Positions 8,566-17,914 of a DNA stretch of 64,000 nucleotides are shown here, piece after piece (position 1 is the first letter of the stretch; the number at the start of each line of letters is the position of its first letter). The position numbers were made by a program, and so were the translations under genes. The notes beneath the pieces were generated by a model. It saw only the letters and a list, made by a program, of their open reading frames with translations, was not told the DNA's origin and did no database searches. The stretch comes from Bin87 sp965232895 (GTDB taxonomy: Bacteria > Chloroflexota > Dehalococcoidia > Lucifugimonadales > UBA3495), in assembly GCA_965232895.1 (NCBI GenBank), contig OZ247430.1, positions 1,860,001-1,924,000 of the forward strand, in the 5' to 3' direction.

Positions 8566-8596
8566 AGCCCTGTCGTTCCGACGGCGGGGCTTTTTT
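8566..8596 (+). terminator. Terminator-like hairpin with T6 tract
   Basis: AGCCC/GGGCT closes an imperfect stem with a small bulge and TTC loop, followed directly by TTTTTT at 8591-8596. No obvious upstream gene on the plus strand uses it, so an unannotated short transcript may end here. Confidence 0.4.
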
Positions 8597-8707
8597 GTTG
8601 CAATCCCAACTCAAGAGGTGGCCCACATGGGTATACGCTCGACCTGAACGACCAAGCACCGCCATGCGAACGACGACTGACAGTACCGAACGGAAACAGG
8701 AGTGAAA

Positions 8708-11700
8708 GTGCGATACCTCAAACACAGCAGACGCTTGCCTCACCGCGCCGTCATCGCCGTGGCGATGCTGTTCGCCATGTCTGTGCTGGCGACGCTGCTG
8801 GTCTTGCCCACGGAGGCAAGAACTCAGGCGCAGGACACGGACACGACGCCCGGCACCGTTGACCCAGGAGCCGGCACCGCCTACCTTGATCCAACCCTGT
8901 GGAGCATTCTTCAAAAGCATTCCACCGGCGGCGACGTGCCGGAGAGTGTCCGCATCGGTATGGACATACTCCCCCACGTCACGCTCGACCGAACGCTGGC
9001 CGACCATATTAAGTCGGTGGGCGGAACCCATGTGGAGGAACAGACCTGGGATATTCCCACGTCCCGCACGTTGGAGATTATCCAGCGGAGCGACGTGTCC
9101 TACGTCGTACTGGTTCAGGACACGCCCCCGACGGTCAATTCCCAACTTGACGAGACGCTGAACGCCGTTGCGCTGGCGATGGCAGCCGGCATACCGGCCG
9201 CCGACGCGGCGCAGTACGCCAAATACAGCGAAAATGGCAAAATCGTGGTGGAAATCACCGCCGCGGACGTATCCACTGCTGCCGCCGTCCAAAAGTGGCT
9301 CGAGGCTCAGAAGGTGTACATCCCACAGCAGCAGCTCACGATGAACAGCAACGACCGCGTCTTCGGCCTGCTGCTGCCCGCCGATCAGATTGCGCCCCTG
9401 CTGACCAAGTTCACGACCATCGAAATCGCCGCGTCCAATGCCTGGAATGACCTGTTGCCCCTGACGCGCAGCCGTTGGCCGGCGGACGCATTGGCCTTTG
9501 AGAAACGGGTCGTGGCTACGTTCCATCCACCAGGACCGGTGTTCTATGCTCCGCCGCCCACTCCGAAGGCGAAGGACGCGGCCCTCATCAAGAAAAACGC
9601 TGACCTGGCGAAATCTCGCCACAATGTCGATACCTGGCATTCCAAAGGCTACAAGGGGGACGGCGTAACGGTGGGCATCATCGACTGGGGCTATACCGAC
9701 TTTGACGATGTGAGAGCGCTGGACGACCTCGACACCAGCGTAACGAGCGACGACCGTAACGCCTACTGCCAGAGTGTCTATAAGAGCATCGTCCCCGACT
9801 CCTACCTGTTTCGCGGCGCGACCTCGCCCTGCGAACCGGCGGCTGGTTTGGGTATTCACAAAGTCCGTCACGGTGTCAACATCGCGGAGCTCGTCAACCG
9901 GATGGCACCTGGCGCTGACCTGTTGATGGCCCAAGCCAACTCGCCAAAGAGGTCTATGATGCGGCGACTTGGCTCAATGACAACGGCGCGGATGTCATTG
10001 TTCACGCCGCCGGCTGGCCGTACGACAGCGCGGGAGACGGTGTACCGCAGTTGGGAACCGCCCTCGAGACCAGCGTGTTGGGCACTGACGAACACGCGCC
10101 CGGTCGATACTACCCCTCGCCGCTGGCGACGGTAGATGAAATCACGGACGACGACGGCCCCGTTTGGGTAAACGCCGCTGGCAACCACGACAAGTGGACG
10201 ATGTGGATGGACGACCCCGAAATCATTGACGACGATGATGACGATTACTACGGGTATGTGGTCTTCGACTCGTCGGCCAAAAATAACCGCAGCCGTACGT
10301 GTCAGGAAGTGCCTACCAAGTGGACCGAAATCATCTATTACTCCATGCGCTGGGCCGACACTTGGCCCATTGGCGAAAAGAAACTCGACTACGAGTTGGA
10401 TCATAAATTCCCACGCACCACCTATTGGATGCCAGACCACCAGGATTCGTCGAGCGAAACCCAATACCCGAAAAACTACCCTGTTCGCCGAACGTCCAAA
10501 ATGTCCAGTGACTTCCACGACCTGTGCCTACGCATCCGCGTCATTGACCAAGACACGACTGACAACGCTGCACCGGAGGTGCCGGAATGGATTCAGTTCC
10601 AAGCCCTCATCGCCAAACAGTCGAAGTACACCGGCCCGGATTGGGCGAGCGACGTCGCTGGACGCTCCATCGTGAATCCGTCGGAAAGCGACAACGAGGG
10701 ACTGCTGGCCGTTGGCGCGTTGAGTCTCCTGGGCGACGCGGACGATCCCATGGAGGCGTACGTCAGCCGCGGCCCAGTGTTTTCCGACGATGACGACGTT
10801 ACGGAGGATACGCCCTCTCGCACCAAGCCGGATGTGGTCGCCAGCACCGACGGCGCAACCTACACCAAGTGGCGGTGGGACTGCTACGAGAGATTCAAGC
10901 GGGATGGTCGGTGCGGTTCCAAACTGTATTTCACCGGCACCAGCGGGGCCACTGCCCATACGGGTGGCATCGCGGCGCTAGTGGTTGAGTGGTTCGATGA
11001 GTTGGGCCATGACTATGGCCCGGAGGACGTTGCAGACTACCTGCGTGACACGGCCAATAGCATGAACCACTCGGCCCACGGCTTTGTCGAGTTGCCCTGT
11101 TTCTCCGTAGCCAAGAGCAGCCCCGATTTCACCATCACCGGCTATTGGACTGCCCCGGACTGCAACTCCGTCAAGCGAACCGGAGCCAAGTCCGATTTCT
11201 ATACCTTTGTGCTGGACTCCACCAAGAAAGTCACCATCGATCTCACGTCCAGCAACAAGGACGCCTATCTGTACCTGCGGAAAGGGCTGCATTCGGAAGG
11301 GGCGGTCATCGACTTTGACAACGACGGTGGTACCTATGGCACCGCCGCGCAGGTTACGAAGCTGCTCGAAGCGGGGGCTTACACGGTTGAGGCTACGACC
11401 AATGGCAACAACAACCCGCCGACGGGTTCTTACACTCTCCAGGTGGACACCGACAGCCCCAGCGCGTTGCTGTCCCCCGACCCCGGCAAGTCATACTTCA
11501 AGGTCGGGAACTCCGCCGGTTCCTACCGTGTCCAGTCGGACGCCACCGTCAAGGTCATTGCCAACCCCCACGGCGAGGATAGGGTGCTGCGGACTTCCGC
11601 CCGCCGGCCTTCGTCATCCAGTCGGTGCTACGCAAGGCGCTCCTCTCTGCTGCAAGTCAGAAACGGCAACTATTTCTACGTGGCTGGTTGCGTGGCTGGC

Positions 11701-11778
11701 GACGGCGTTTTGGAAATCCGACACCGAAGCACCAATGAGCTGCTCAACATTTACCGCATTACGGTGCATCCCAGGTAG
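8708..11778 (+). pseudogene. Secreted subtilisin-like (S8) protease, frameshifted
   Basis: The first frame (to about 9941) has a signal peptide (AVIAVAMLFAMSVLATLLVL), a prodomain-like region, catalytic Asp in VGIIDWGY and catalytic His in KVRHGVNIAEL. It then goes out of frame. A one-base deletion near 9941-9943 restores the protein: AKEVYDAATWLNDNGADV, oxyanion Asn in VNAAGN, and catalytic Ser in YFTGTSGATAHTGG (Ser codon 10942-10944). The C-terminus holds a PPC-type beta domain (DFYTFVLDSTKKVTIDL to GSYTLQVD) and a final region ending at 11778. All triad residues survive, so this is either recent decay, a sequencing error or a recoded gene. AGGAG at 8698-8702 favours GTG 8708; GTG 8702 is the alternative. 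Confidence 0.85.
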
Positions 11779-11804
11779 CGAATCTACCCAGTGCGCCTAT
11801 GCGG

Positions 11805-11830
11805 CGAGGCGGCGGGACACCGCCGCCTCG
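11805..11830 (+). terminator. Strong hairpin after the protease gene
   Basis: CGAGGCGGCG pairs perfectly with CGCCGCCTCG around a 6-base loop, 26 bases after the protease stop. No T tract follows, so it is a weak intrinsic terminator or an mRNA-end stabiliser. Confidence 0.5.
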
Positions 11831-11966
11831 TCCTCACTGCGAAGGCCCGCTGCTCTCATCGTACTGCGGGCCGCAAGCCTTGATGTACCAGAAGTTTATG
11901 GTCAGGCATACTGCACGCTGTCCCAAAGGTTTCGACGGACAATCGACTTACGGAGATTGAACCCCC

Positions 11967-12392
11967 ATGCCGATCGTTTTCCCGGGCTATTTCATCGCAC
12001 TAGTTTGGTTCTTGTCCGTTTTAGCCCCCATCCTGCTGCCCACTTTCGCCGGTCTGTGGTATGGACGCTCATTCTCTCGAATATCGACGCGGGAGTCCCT
12101 GCTAGTCGGCATGGCAATCGCCGCCGCTACGTACTTCCTTGGTGTGGGCGGGGTGCGTTTCGCCTTCGAGAACGGCCTCTGGATGCTGGCCTATGGCGCG
12201 ATCCCCGTATACCTGGTGTCTGGTGTGCTGGTACCGAAGTTCATCTGCGCACGCATTGACCGGGCGCGCAGCAAGGAGTCCCGGACTAACTATCCGCGCG
12301 AAAGCGATTTGCGCAAAGACTTTTGGCTCGCTGTCGCCTTCGTGCTGATATTCATCGCGTTCGCCGCCAGGTTGGTCCCTTGGTTCTGGTAA
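11967..12392 (+). CDS. Small multi-pass membrane protein, unknown function
   Basis: A 141-residue protein with about four hydrophobic segments: FIALVWFLSVLAPILLPTFA, SLLVGMAIAAATYFLGV, LWMLAYGAIPVYLVSGVL, and FWLAVAFVLIFIAFAARL near the end. A basic, charged loop (ARIDRARSKESRTN) lies before the last segment. ATG 11967 follows GGAG with a gap of about 12 bases. I do not recognise the family. It sits between the protease gene and the remains of an RCC1-type gene, with no clear operon partner. Confidence 0.6.
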   Translation: MPIVFPGYFIALVWFLSVLAPILLPTFAGLWYGRSFSRISTRESLLVGMAIAAATYFLGVGGVRFAFENGLWMLAYGAIPVYLVSGVLVPKFICARIDRARSKESRTNYPRESDLRKDFWLAVAFVLIFIAFAARLVPWFW

Positions 12393-12402
12393 CCATGTGA
12401 CC

Positions 12403-12805
12403 CCCGCCCGCGTCGTGCGCTAGACCGTCGAGTGGAGTGTTGGGGCGACAACCGGCGGAGAAGCGTGGCCGCCCGACTTGCTGTTCCAATCGGTCAGCGC
12501 TGGCAACCACCATACGTGCGGCGTAACGGTGGACCAGAAAGTTGTATGCTGGAGCAATCCCAGATACGGCCCGTCGCCGTGACGAGAATGACGCTCCCTC
12601 GACTTCTCCACAGTGTTGACCCGAATGCGAGCTGATCAACCAAGCCGTCCAATTCGGAATGCTGCCTAATCTGGGGTCTGGCATTTCCGGCGCGAGTGGT
12701 GATTCCGTGCCCACGTCCACGCCCACGCCCACGCCAACACCCGACGGTGCGAGTGGGACATCCACTCTTGGTAATGACGAGACGCCACCGCCACCGGAGG
12801 GATAA
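12403..12805 (+). pseudogene. Remnant of an RCC1-repeat protein gene
   Basis: Pieces of RCC1-like repeats appear in successive frames. One reads VECWGDN (12432-12452), the next, in another frame, reads FQSVSAGNHHTCGVTVDQKV and VCWSNPRYG and stops near 12583. A third open piece (12620-12805) has a Thr-Pro linker (TSTPTPTPTPTP) and ends ETPPPPEG. SVSAG...HTCGV...D..V.CW is the signature of bacterial RCC1/BNR-type beta-propeller blades. At least two frameshifts or stops separate the pieces, so this is decayed. It explains most of the gap 12393-13040; the end of the gap carries a dispersed repeat (12974-13020). Confidence 0.55.
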
Positions 12806-13040
12806 GGCCGCGTAAAGTCTGCTTGGAACGGTGTGGGTTGTTTCACGTGGTTCCACTTTCGCAAGTCGAAGGATACCGGATAAGGGGGCGGGGAATGACC
12901 CCGCCCCCTTATCCGGTTCTTCCGAGATTCGTCGTGCCTGTGACCATTTTCAGTCGCCAACTGGCCGATCTCCGAGTAGCGAAATTGCCTCGGAACTCAA
13001 TCAGGCGATTTCGCTATTCGATGGGTCAGGGTAGCCGAGA

Positions 13041-13400
13041 CTATGTCTGGTCCAGCAGGGGTAGGATTTTGTTCAGTAGTGCCTCTACGTCGTGGAGGCT
13101 TTCCGCGACTTCGAAAGCCTGCATCGTGTCCTCGTAGAAGTTCTCATGGAGGGCGCTGGCCGTGTTGAACCAGCGGCGTATATCGCCGTCGCCGGTCTCA
13201 GCCCTCAGTCGGCTGACGGTCACCAGATGGTGTCGGTGACGGCTGTGTTCCCAGCCGCGCTGTTCGGCGACAGCCTTGAGGATTTGGGCGGTAGCACCCC
13301 AGCCCTTTTCAGATGCCTGTGGCAGGTCGCCCGCGGCGAGTTCCTGTCTGGCCTGCGCCAGGAAACGCTCACTGGCCTGTTGATACTGCTGAGTAGTCAC
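13041..13400 (-). CDS. PaREP1/HEPN-like small helical protein
   Basis: A 119-residue all-helical protein. The pattern AAGDLPQASEKGWGATAQ, then LKAVAEQRGWEHSRHRHHL, then FYEDTMQAFEVAESLHDVEA resembles PaREP1-family proteins, which are related to HEPN domains. HEPN proteins often work with a nucleotidyltransferase or act as RNases, but the Rx4-6H active motif is not evident and no partner gene is adjacent. ATG 13400 follows a purine-rich AGGAGGACCCCAGGGTG stretch. Function stays open. The gap 13401-13897 after it contains only short repeat fragments and no supported gene. Confidence 0.6.
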   Translation of the reverse strand: MTTQQYQQASERFLAQARQELAAGDLPQASEKGWGATAQILKAVAEQRGWEHSRHRHHLVTVSRLRAETGDGDIRRWFNTASALHENFYEDTMQAFEVAESLHDVEALLNKILPLLDQT

Positions 13401-13897
13401 CCTGGGGTCCTCCTGCTGGTTTTACAGGTTAGCAACTTCAACCTGCTTGGGCAATGCTGTGGACGCGGCGGCCCATGATGGTTGGGGCACAAGTAGCGAA
13501 ATCGCTTTGGAACTCGATTTGCGTTTTTTCGTGCCGCCATCGCAAGGGGCATGACATCTCCGGGAACGAAATTGCCGAGGTGCGCTCGTAATGACGGGCG
13601 GTCGACGAAGAATGACGGTCGCTCAACAAGGGCGTCGGTGATGTCCGGCGATCCGCGGCAAACCGCTGTGAACACACGACACAATCCAAACACACGACAC
13701 GACCCAAGTTTTCAAAATTCACGTAAATACGTCAACATCTCACGTCTCACCATCGGGTTGCCCTTTGCTATAACGCACCTGCTACCGGGAGCGGCAGCCT
13801 CTCGCCCGTTGTTTCGTACAACTCGCTGCCGCCCCGGATTGTTTCTAATATCACCGGCTCGACATTCTGAGCCAATCGGTAGAGGTAAAAACCAACC

Positions 13898-14587
13898 ATG
13901 CCAGATGAACGCGCACACGAATTGGCCCAGCGCCTGCGCAAAGCGGAAGAGGCGGCCAGCTACATGGAACGACTGGAGACGCTGGCATCCGAGGCGCCCA
14001 CCCTGCGGGAACAGGTCAGCCTGCTGCAACGCATGGAAGAGCGGGAGAGCTATCGCAAGGACGCCATCGAAAACGCCCGCTACGCCCTGTCCGCCGCCGC
14101 GGAAGCCCAGCGCGATCTGCCCGACCTGATCGCAAACGCCGCCAACTTGGTGAACCAGCTGGCCCGCGCCCTGCGCGAGGTTGACACCTTCCGCCGCGAG
14201 GCCACCGCTGCCCTCAGCGTGGCTGACCGCATGGACTACGAAGACGAGATTGACCGCGCCATGGAGGAGCACGAAGAGGACGAGGACGCCCCCATCCAGC
14301 GCGACGCCCAGTCCATCCGGATGCTGGTCGCCTCCCGCCACGGCAGCGCCCGCGTCCGGCGCATGATCGACGAGCTGTCGCCGGGCTTCGAGGTCTTCGC
14401 CGGCTGCAACCTCAACGCTGATCCCATGCGCGGTGAGTTGACCACGCTCATCATGGCCAAGCTCGCCGCCGAAGCCGAAGCCAGCCGGGGGCCATCGCCG
14501 GCAGCGCGCCGAGCGGCGCCACCACCCCAGATGTCCGAGCCGGCGGTTCCGGTCACCCAGGAGAGCGGAGACCCGGCCGCAGACTAA
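13898..14587 (+). CDS. Coiled-coil acidic cytosolic protein, unknown
   Basis: A 229-residue protein without signal peptide or membrane segments. Residues about 5-110 are heptad-rich (AHELAQRLRKAEEAASYMER, LREQVSLLQRMEERESYRKD), followed by an acidic stretch (EEHEEDEDAP), a small domain around residues 140-185 (SARVRRMIDELSPGFEVF) and a Pro/Ala-rich tail. I do not recognise the family. ATG 13898 has AGAGG about 12 bases upstream. A perfect hairpin terminator follows within 30 bases, so it is probably a single-gene unit. Confidence 0.65.
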   Translation: MPDERAHELAQRLRKAEEAASYMERLETLASEAPTLREQVSLLQRMEERESYRKDAIENARYALSAAAEAQRDLPDLIANAANLVNQLARALREVDTFRREATAALSVADRMDYEDEIDRAMEEHEEDEDAPIQRDAQSIRMLVASRHGSARVRRMIDELSPGFEVFAGCNLNADPMRGELTTLIMAKLAAEAEASRGPSPAARRAAPPPQMSEPAVPVTQESGDPAAD

Positions 14588-14614
14588 CCGCCTTCCGGGC
14601 CGACGAATTGGTTT

Positions 14615-14637
14615 GGGGGCGACCAACGGTCGCCCCC
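14615..14637 (+). terminator. Intrinsic terminator-like hairpin
   Basis: GGGGGCGACC pairs perfectly with GGTCGCCCCC around AAC, followed by GATTTGATT. It is 28 bases after the coiled-coil gene stop. Confidence 0.6.
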
Positions 14638-14675
14638 GATTTGATTGTCTCGAGTACCCAGTTTCACTTGAACCG

Positions 14676-14765
14676 TCATTGCGAGCAAAGCGTGGCAATC
14701 TCGTGAGGATAACGGGGTCTCTTTCAACAACGAGATCGCCACGTCGCTGCGCTCCTCGCGATGAC
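14676..14765. repeat. Intergenic palindromic repeat (CATTGCGAGCAAAGC family)
   Basis: CATTGCGAGCAAAGCGTGGC and its inverted partner GCCACGTCGCTGCGCTCC face each other. Related sequence is at 58915-59055. This family of short inverted repeats is common between genes in many bacterial groups and has no coding content. Confidence 0.65.
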
Positions 14766-14872
14766 AAATAGGGTGCGAGCCAGATTCGGTTGTATGTGGT
14801 CTCGCGGTTTCGGGTACTATACGCCCCACGCGCTTCGAGCCTTGAGCGAACCCTACCGAGGAGATGAACACC

Positions 14873-15754
14873 ATGGCCGATAAACAAATTCTGTGCGCCA
14901 TCGGCGTCGACCTGGACGCCGTGGGCGGCTGGCTGGGTTCCTACGGCGGTGAGGACTCGCCCGATGACATCTCCCGGGGCCTGTTCGCCGGCGAGGTGGG
15001 CACCCCTCGGCTGCTCAAGCTCTTCGAGCGCCTGGGGATCAGGACCAGCTGGTTCATACCGGGCCACTCCATCGAGACCTTCCCGGAAGAGTGCCGCATG
15101 ATCGTGGAGCAGGGCCACGAGGTGGGCATGCACGGTTACTCCCACGAGAACCCCATCTCCATGTCGCCGGAGCAGGAGGAGGCGGTGCTGCTCCGCTGCA
15201 TCGACCTGATCACCGAGGTTTCGGGAAAGCGGCCCCGGGGTTACGTGGCGCCGTGGTGGGAGTTCAGCCACGTCACCAACGAGTTGCTGCTCAAGCACGG
15301 CATCAAGTATGACCACAGCCTGATGCACAAGGACTTCGAGTGCTATTACGTCCGCGTCGGAGACCGCTGGACCAAGATCGACTACGCCATGCCGGCCGAC
15401 TACTGGATGCACGCCCTGGAGCGGGGCCAGGAAACCGATCTCGTCGAGATACCGGCCAACTGGTACCTGGACGACCTGCCCCCGATGATGTTCATCAAGA
15501 AGTCGCCCAACAGCCACGGCTTCGTCAACCCCCGGGACATCGAGCAGATGTGGCGCGACCAGTTCGACTGGGTGTACCGCGAGTATGACGACGCGGTCTT
15601 CCCGATCACCATCCACCCCGACGTCAGCGGCCGGCCCCAGGTGCTGCTGATGCTGGAGCGCATCATCGAGTACATCAGATCCCACGACGGCGTGCGGTTC
15701 GTAACCTTCGAGGAGATCGCCGACGACTTCCTGGCGCGACACCCGCGGAAGTAG
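14873..15754 (+). CDS. Polysaccharide deacetylase family (NodB-type) hydrolase
   Basis: A 293-residue NodB-fold enzyme. The DxD motif is in GVDLDAVGG near residue 10-16, the metal-binding H-x(3)-H is MHGYSHEN, and RGYVAPWWEF provides the usual Arg/Pro motif. These enzymes hydrolyse C-N bonds in acyl-amide substrates; members of this length with a GVDLDAVGG start are often peptidoglycan deacetylase-like or allantoinase-like rather than secreted chitin deacetylases, and there is no signal peptide. GAGGAG at 14858-14863 suits the ATG at 14873 (9-base gap) better than the ATG at 14864. It is followed by two amidohydrolases in the same direction, perhaps a catabolic unit. Confidence 0.88.
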   Translation: MADKQILCAIGVDLDAVGGWLGSYGGEDSPDDISRGLFAGEVGTPRLLKLFERLGIRTSWFIPGHSIETFPEECRMIVEQGHEVGMHGYSHENPISMSPEQEEAVLLRCIDLITEVSGKRPRGYVAPWWEFSHVTNELLLKHGIKYDHSLMHKDFECYYVRVGDRWTKIDYAMPADYWMHALERGQETDLVEIPANWYLDDLPPMMFIKKSPNSHGFVNPRDIEQMWRDQFDWVYREYDDAVFPITIHPDVSGRPQVLLMLERIIEYIRSHDGVRFVTFEEIADDFLARHPRK

Positions 15755-15803
15755 TCGTAATTAATGGAAACGAGGGCCTCTTCGCGGCTCGCAGGAGACG
15801 AAC

Positions 15804-16799
15804 ATGCGCAGCATCGACATTCACGCCCACCTGACCCCGCAGCGCTTCTGGCGCGCCACCGAGGACGGCGGCGACTGGCACACTCTCCGGCGGGAACAGG
15901 ACGCCAACGGACGCCCTGTCCTGGTGTCGGGAACCGGCCGGGGCCAGCTTCCGCCCAAGGCCAGCTGGACTCCGGAGCAGCGCCTGGCCGACATGGACTC
16001 CCTGGGCGTGGACGTGCACGTGGTCTCGCCCTTTGGCGGGTTCTACAACTACGACATGGACACCGACGTGACCGTTGCCACGTCCCGGGAGTGCAACGAC
16101 GAGATCAGCCAGATGATGCAATCGTGGCCCGAACGGTTCTCCGGCTTGGCGACGCTGCCCATGCAGGATGTACCGGCCGCGATAACCGAGCTGGAGCGGG
16201 TCATGGTGAACTTGGGGTTCAAGGGCGCGATGATCGACGACAAGATCAACGGCAAGCTGCTGGACGAGCCGGAGTTCATGCCCTTCTGGAAGGCCGCCGA
16301 GCAACTGGGCGCGGTCATCCTGTTCCACCAGTCCGGCGACACCATAGTGGACGCGCGCATCAAGCGCTACCACCTGCCCAACTCGGTGGGCAACCTGGCC
16401 GACCGCACGCTGACCTTCGCCGCCCTGGTGATGGGCGGCGTCATGGACGCCTGCCCCGACCTGCGCATCTGCCTGTCCCACGGCGGCGGTTACGCCTGCT
16501 ACGGCGCGGGCCGCATGGATCGGGGATGGGAACGCCTCCCGGATGCCCAGCGTCTGGCCGCCAATCCGCCCAGCGAGTACCTGAGCCGGTTCTACTACGA
16601 TTGCATCGTGTACACCGAGCAGTCGCTGCGGTTCCTGATCGACTCCGTGGGCATCGACCGGGTGGTGTTTGGCACCGACTGGCCCTACGACATGGCCCAG
16701 GATTGGCCCGTTGCGTGGATATTGGCCATGGACAGCCTGACCCAGGACGAGAAGGACGCCATCCTGTGGAAGAACCTCGAGACGCTGCTGGGCATCTGA
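15804..16799 (+). CDS. Amidohydrolase family 2 (ACMSD-like) protein
   Basis: A 331-residue TIM-barrel metal hydrolase or decarboxylase. It has the first HxH motif (DIHAHL), a metal or substrate His in FHQSG, the second in SHGGG and the final Asp in FGTDWP. This set matches the ACMSD / gamma-resorcylate decarboxylase branch, which acts on carboxylated aromatic-ring products. ATG 15804 follows a purine-rich GGAGACGAAC. The next gene is a paralogue in the same direction, separated by a 15-base tandem repeat, so the pair probably arose by duplication and is co-transcribed. Confidence 0.9.
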   Translation: MRSIDIHAHLTPQRFWRATEDGGDWHTLRREQDANGRPVLVSGTGRGQLPPKASWTPEQRLADMDSLGVDVHVVSPFGGFYNYDMDTDVTVATSRECNDEISQMMQSWPERFSGLATLPMQDVPAAITELERVMVNLGFKGAMIDDKINGKLLDEPEFMPFWKAAEQLGAVILFHQSGDTIVDARIKRYHLPNSVGNLADRTLTFAALVMGGVMDACPDLRICLSHGGGYACYGAGRMDRGWERLPDAQRLAANPPSEYLSRFYYDCIVYTEQSLRFLIDSVGIDRVVFGTDWPYDMAQDWPVAWILAMDSLTQDEKDAILWKNLETLLGI

Positions 16800-16810
16800 C
16801 CGCCAACTTC

Positions 16811-16870
16811 CAAGCCCGTGTTCCGCAAGCCCGTGTTCCGCAAGCCCGTGTTCCGCAAGCCCATGTTCTG
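16811..16870 (+). repeat. 15-bp tandem repeat between amidohydrolase paralogues
   Basis: Three perfect copies of CAAGCCCGTGTTCCG (16811-16855) plus one diverged copy (CAAGCCCATGTTCTG, to 16870) fill the space between the two genes. The last copy runs into the ribosome site GGAGG of the next gene. Confidence 0.95.
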
Positions 16871-16881
16871 GAGGACCGTTC

Positions 16882-17883
16882 GTGAGACACATCGACGTAC
16901 ACACCCACCTGGCGCCGCAGATCCTGTGGCAGGCCTTTGCAAACGGCGAGGACTGGCACGGGATGACGCACGAGGTCCAGGGCGCCAACGAGTTCATCGT
17001 GGGCAACGGCAAGCGCATCCTGATTAACTCGCCCAAGATCCGGTACACGCCGGAAGAGCGGCTGGCCGACATGGACGCCGAGGGGACGGACGTGCAGGTG
17101 GTGTCGATCCACACCCCGCTGTTCCCGTACCATTGGGAGACCGACGCCGCGATCCAGGCGTCTCAGGAGGTCAACGACGAGATCGCCGGCATGACCCGGA
17201 AGTGGCCTGACCGCTTCGCCGGCCTGGCGACTTTGCCCGTGCCGGACGTCGATGCCGCCATCGCCGAACTGGAAAGGGCCGTGAAGGTCCTGGGCCTCAA
17301 GGGCGCCGAACTCGACATGGTAGTCAACGGCCAGAACTGGGACGAACCGCACTTCCTGCCGCTGTTCAAGGCCGCCGAGGAACTTGACGCCCTGCTGTTT
17401 TTCCACCCTCAGCCCCAGGACAACATCATGGCGCTGGAGCGGACGCTGCGTTACGGAATCCCCAACAGCGTGGGCGTCGTCCTGGAGGATGCCCTGCTGG
17501 TGGCGACCCTGATCCACAGCGGCGTCCTGGACGAATGCCCGAACCTGCGGGTCTGCATTGCCCACGGCGGCGGCGGGGCCTGCTTCGGCATGGGCCGCCT
17601 GGATCACGGGTGGCAAGTGCGCTCCGAGGCCCGCGTCAACATACTCAAGCCGCCCAGCGCGTACCAGAAGCAGATCTACTACGACTTCCTGACCAGCAGT
17701 GAGGCCGGCCTGCGGTTCCTGATCGACTCCGTTGGCGTCGACCGCGTCGTCATCGGCAGCGACTGGCCCTTCGTGGGTTGGGACCCTTCGCCGGGCGGGT
17801 GGCTGGAGGGACTGGAAAGCCTGTCGCAGGAAGAGAAGGAAAAGATCTCCTGGAGGAATCTGGAAACCCTCTTGGGGATTTGA
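16882..17883 (+). CDS. Amidohydrolase family 2 (ACMSD-like) protein, paralogue
   Basis: A 333-residue paralogue of the gene before it, with the same motif order: DVHTHL, FHPQ, AHGGG, IGSDWP. Substrate-contacting loops differ (HTPLFPYHWE here against PFGGFYNYDM there), so the two likely take related but different substrates or form a heteromer. GTG 16882 is preceded by GGAGG with a 7-base gap. The following Gfo/Idh/MocA gene is convergent, so the transcript ends here. Confidence 0.9.
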   Translation: MRHIDVHTHLAPQILWQAFANGEDWHGMTHEVQGANEFIVGNGKRILINSPKIRYTPEERLADMDAEGTDVQVVSIHTPLFPYHWETDAAIQASQEVNDEIAGMTRKWPDRFAGLATLPVPDVDAAIAELERAVKVLGLKGAELDMVVNGQNWDEPHFLPLFKAAEELDALLFFHPQPQDNIMALERTLRYGIPNSVGVVLEDALLVATLIHSGVLDECPNLRVCIAHGGGGACFGMGRLDHGWQVRSEARVNILKPPSAYQKQIYYDFLTSSEAGLRFLIDSVGVDRVVIGSDWPFVGWDPSPGGWLEGLESLSQEEKEKISWRNLETLLGI

Positions 17884-17914
17884 GGTCGGCAAGTTACGCC
17901 GATTGGTTGGGAAA

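Noticed and set aside
8304..8705. A 133-codon plus-strand frame before the protease gene
   Set aside because: Composition does not look coding, it contains a terminator-like hairpin and no ribosome site was found.
13551..14129. Plus-strand frame of 192 codons before and over the coiled-coil gene
   Set aside because: It begins in repeat sequence and overlaps the better supported coiled-coil frame that has a ribosome site and a normal composition.
13712..15742. A 676-codon minus-strand frame
   Set aside because: It covers the coiled-coil gene, the repeats and the deacetylase gene in antisense; its composition is that of a shadow frame.
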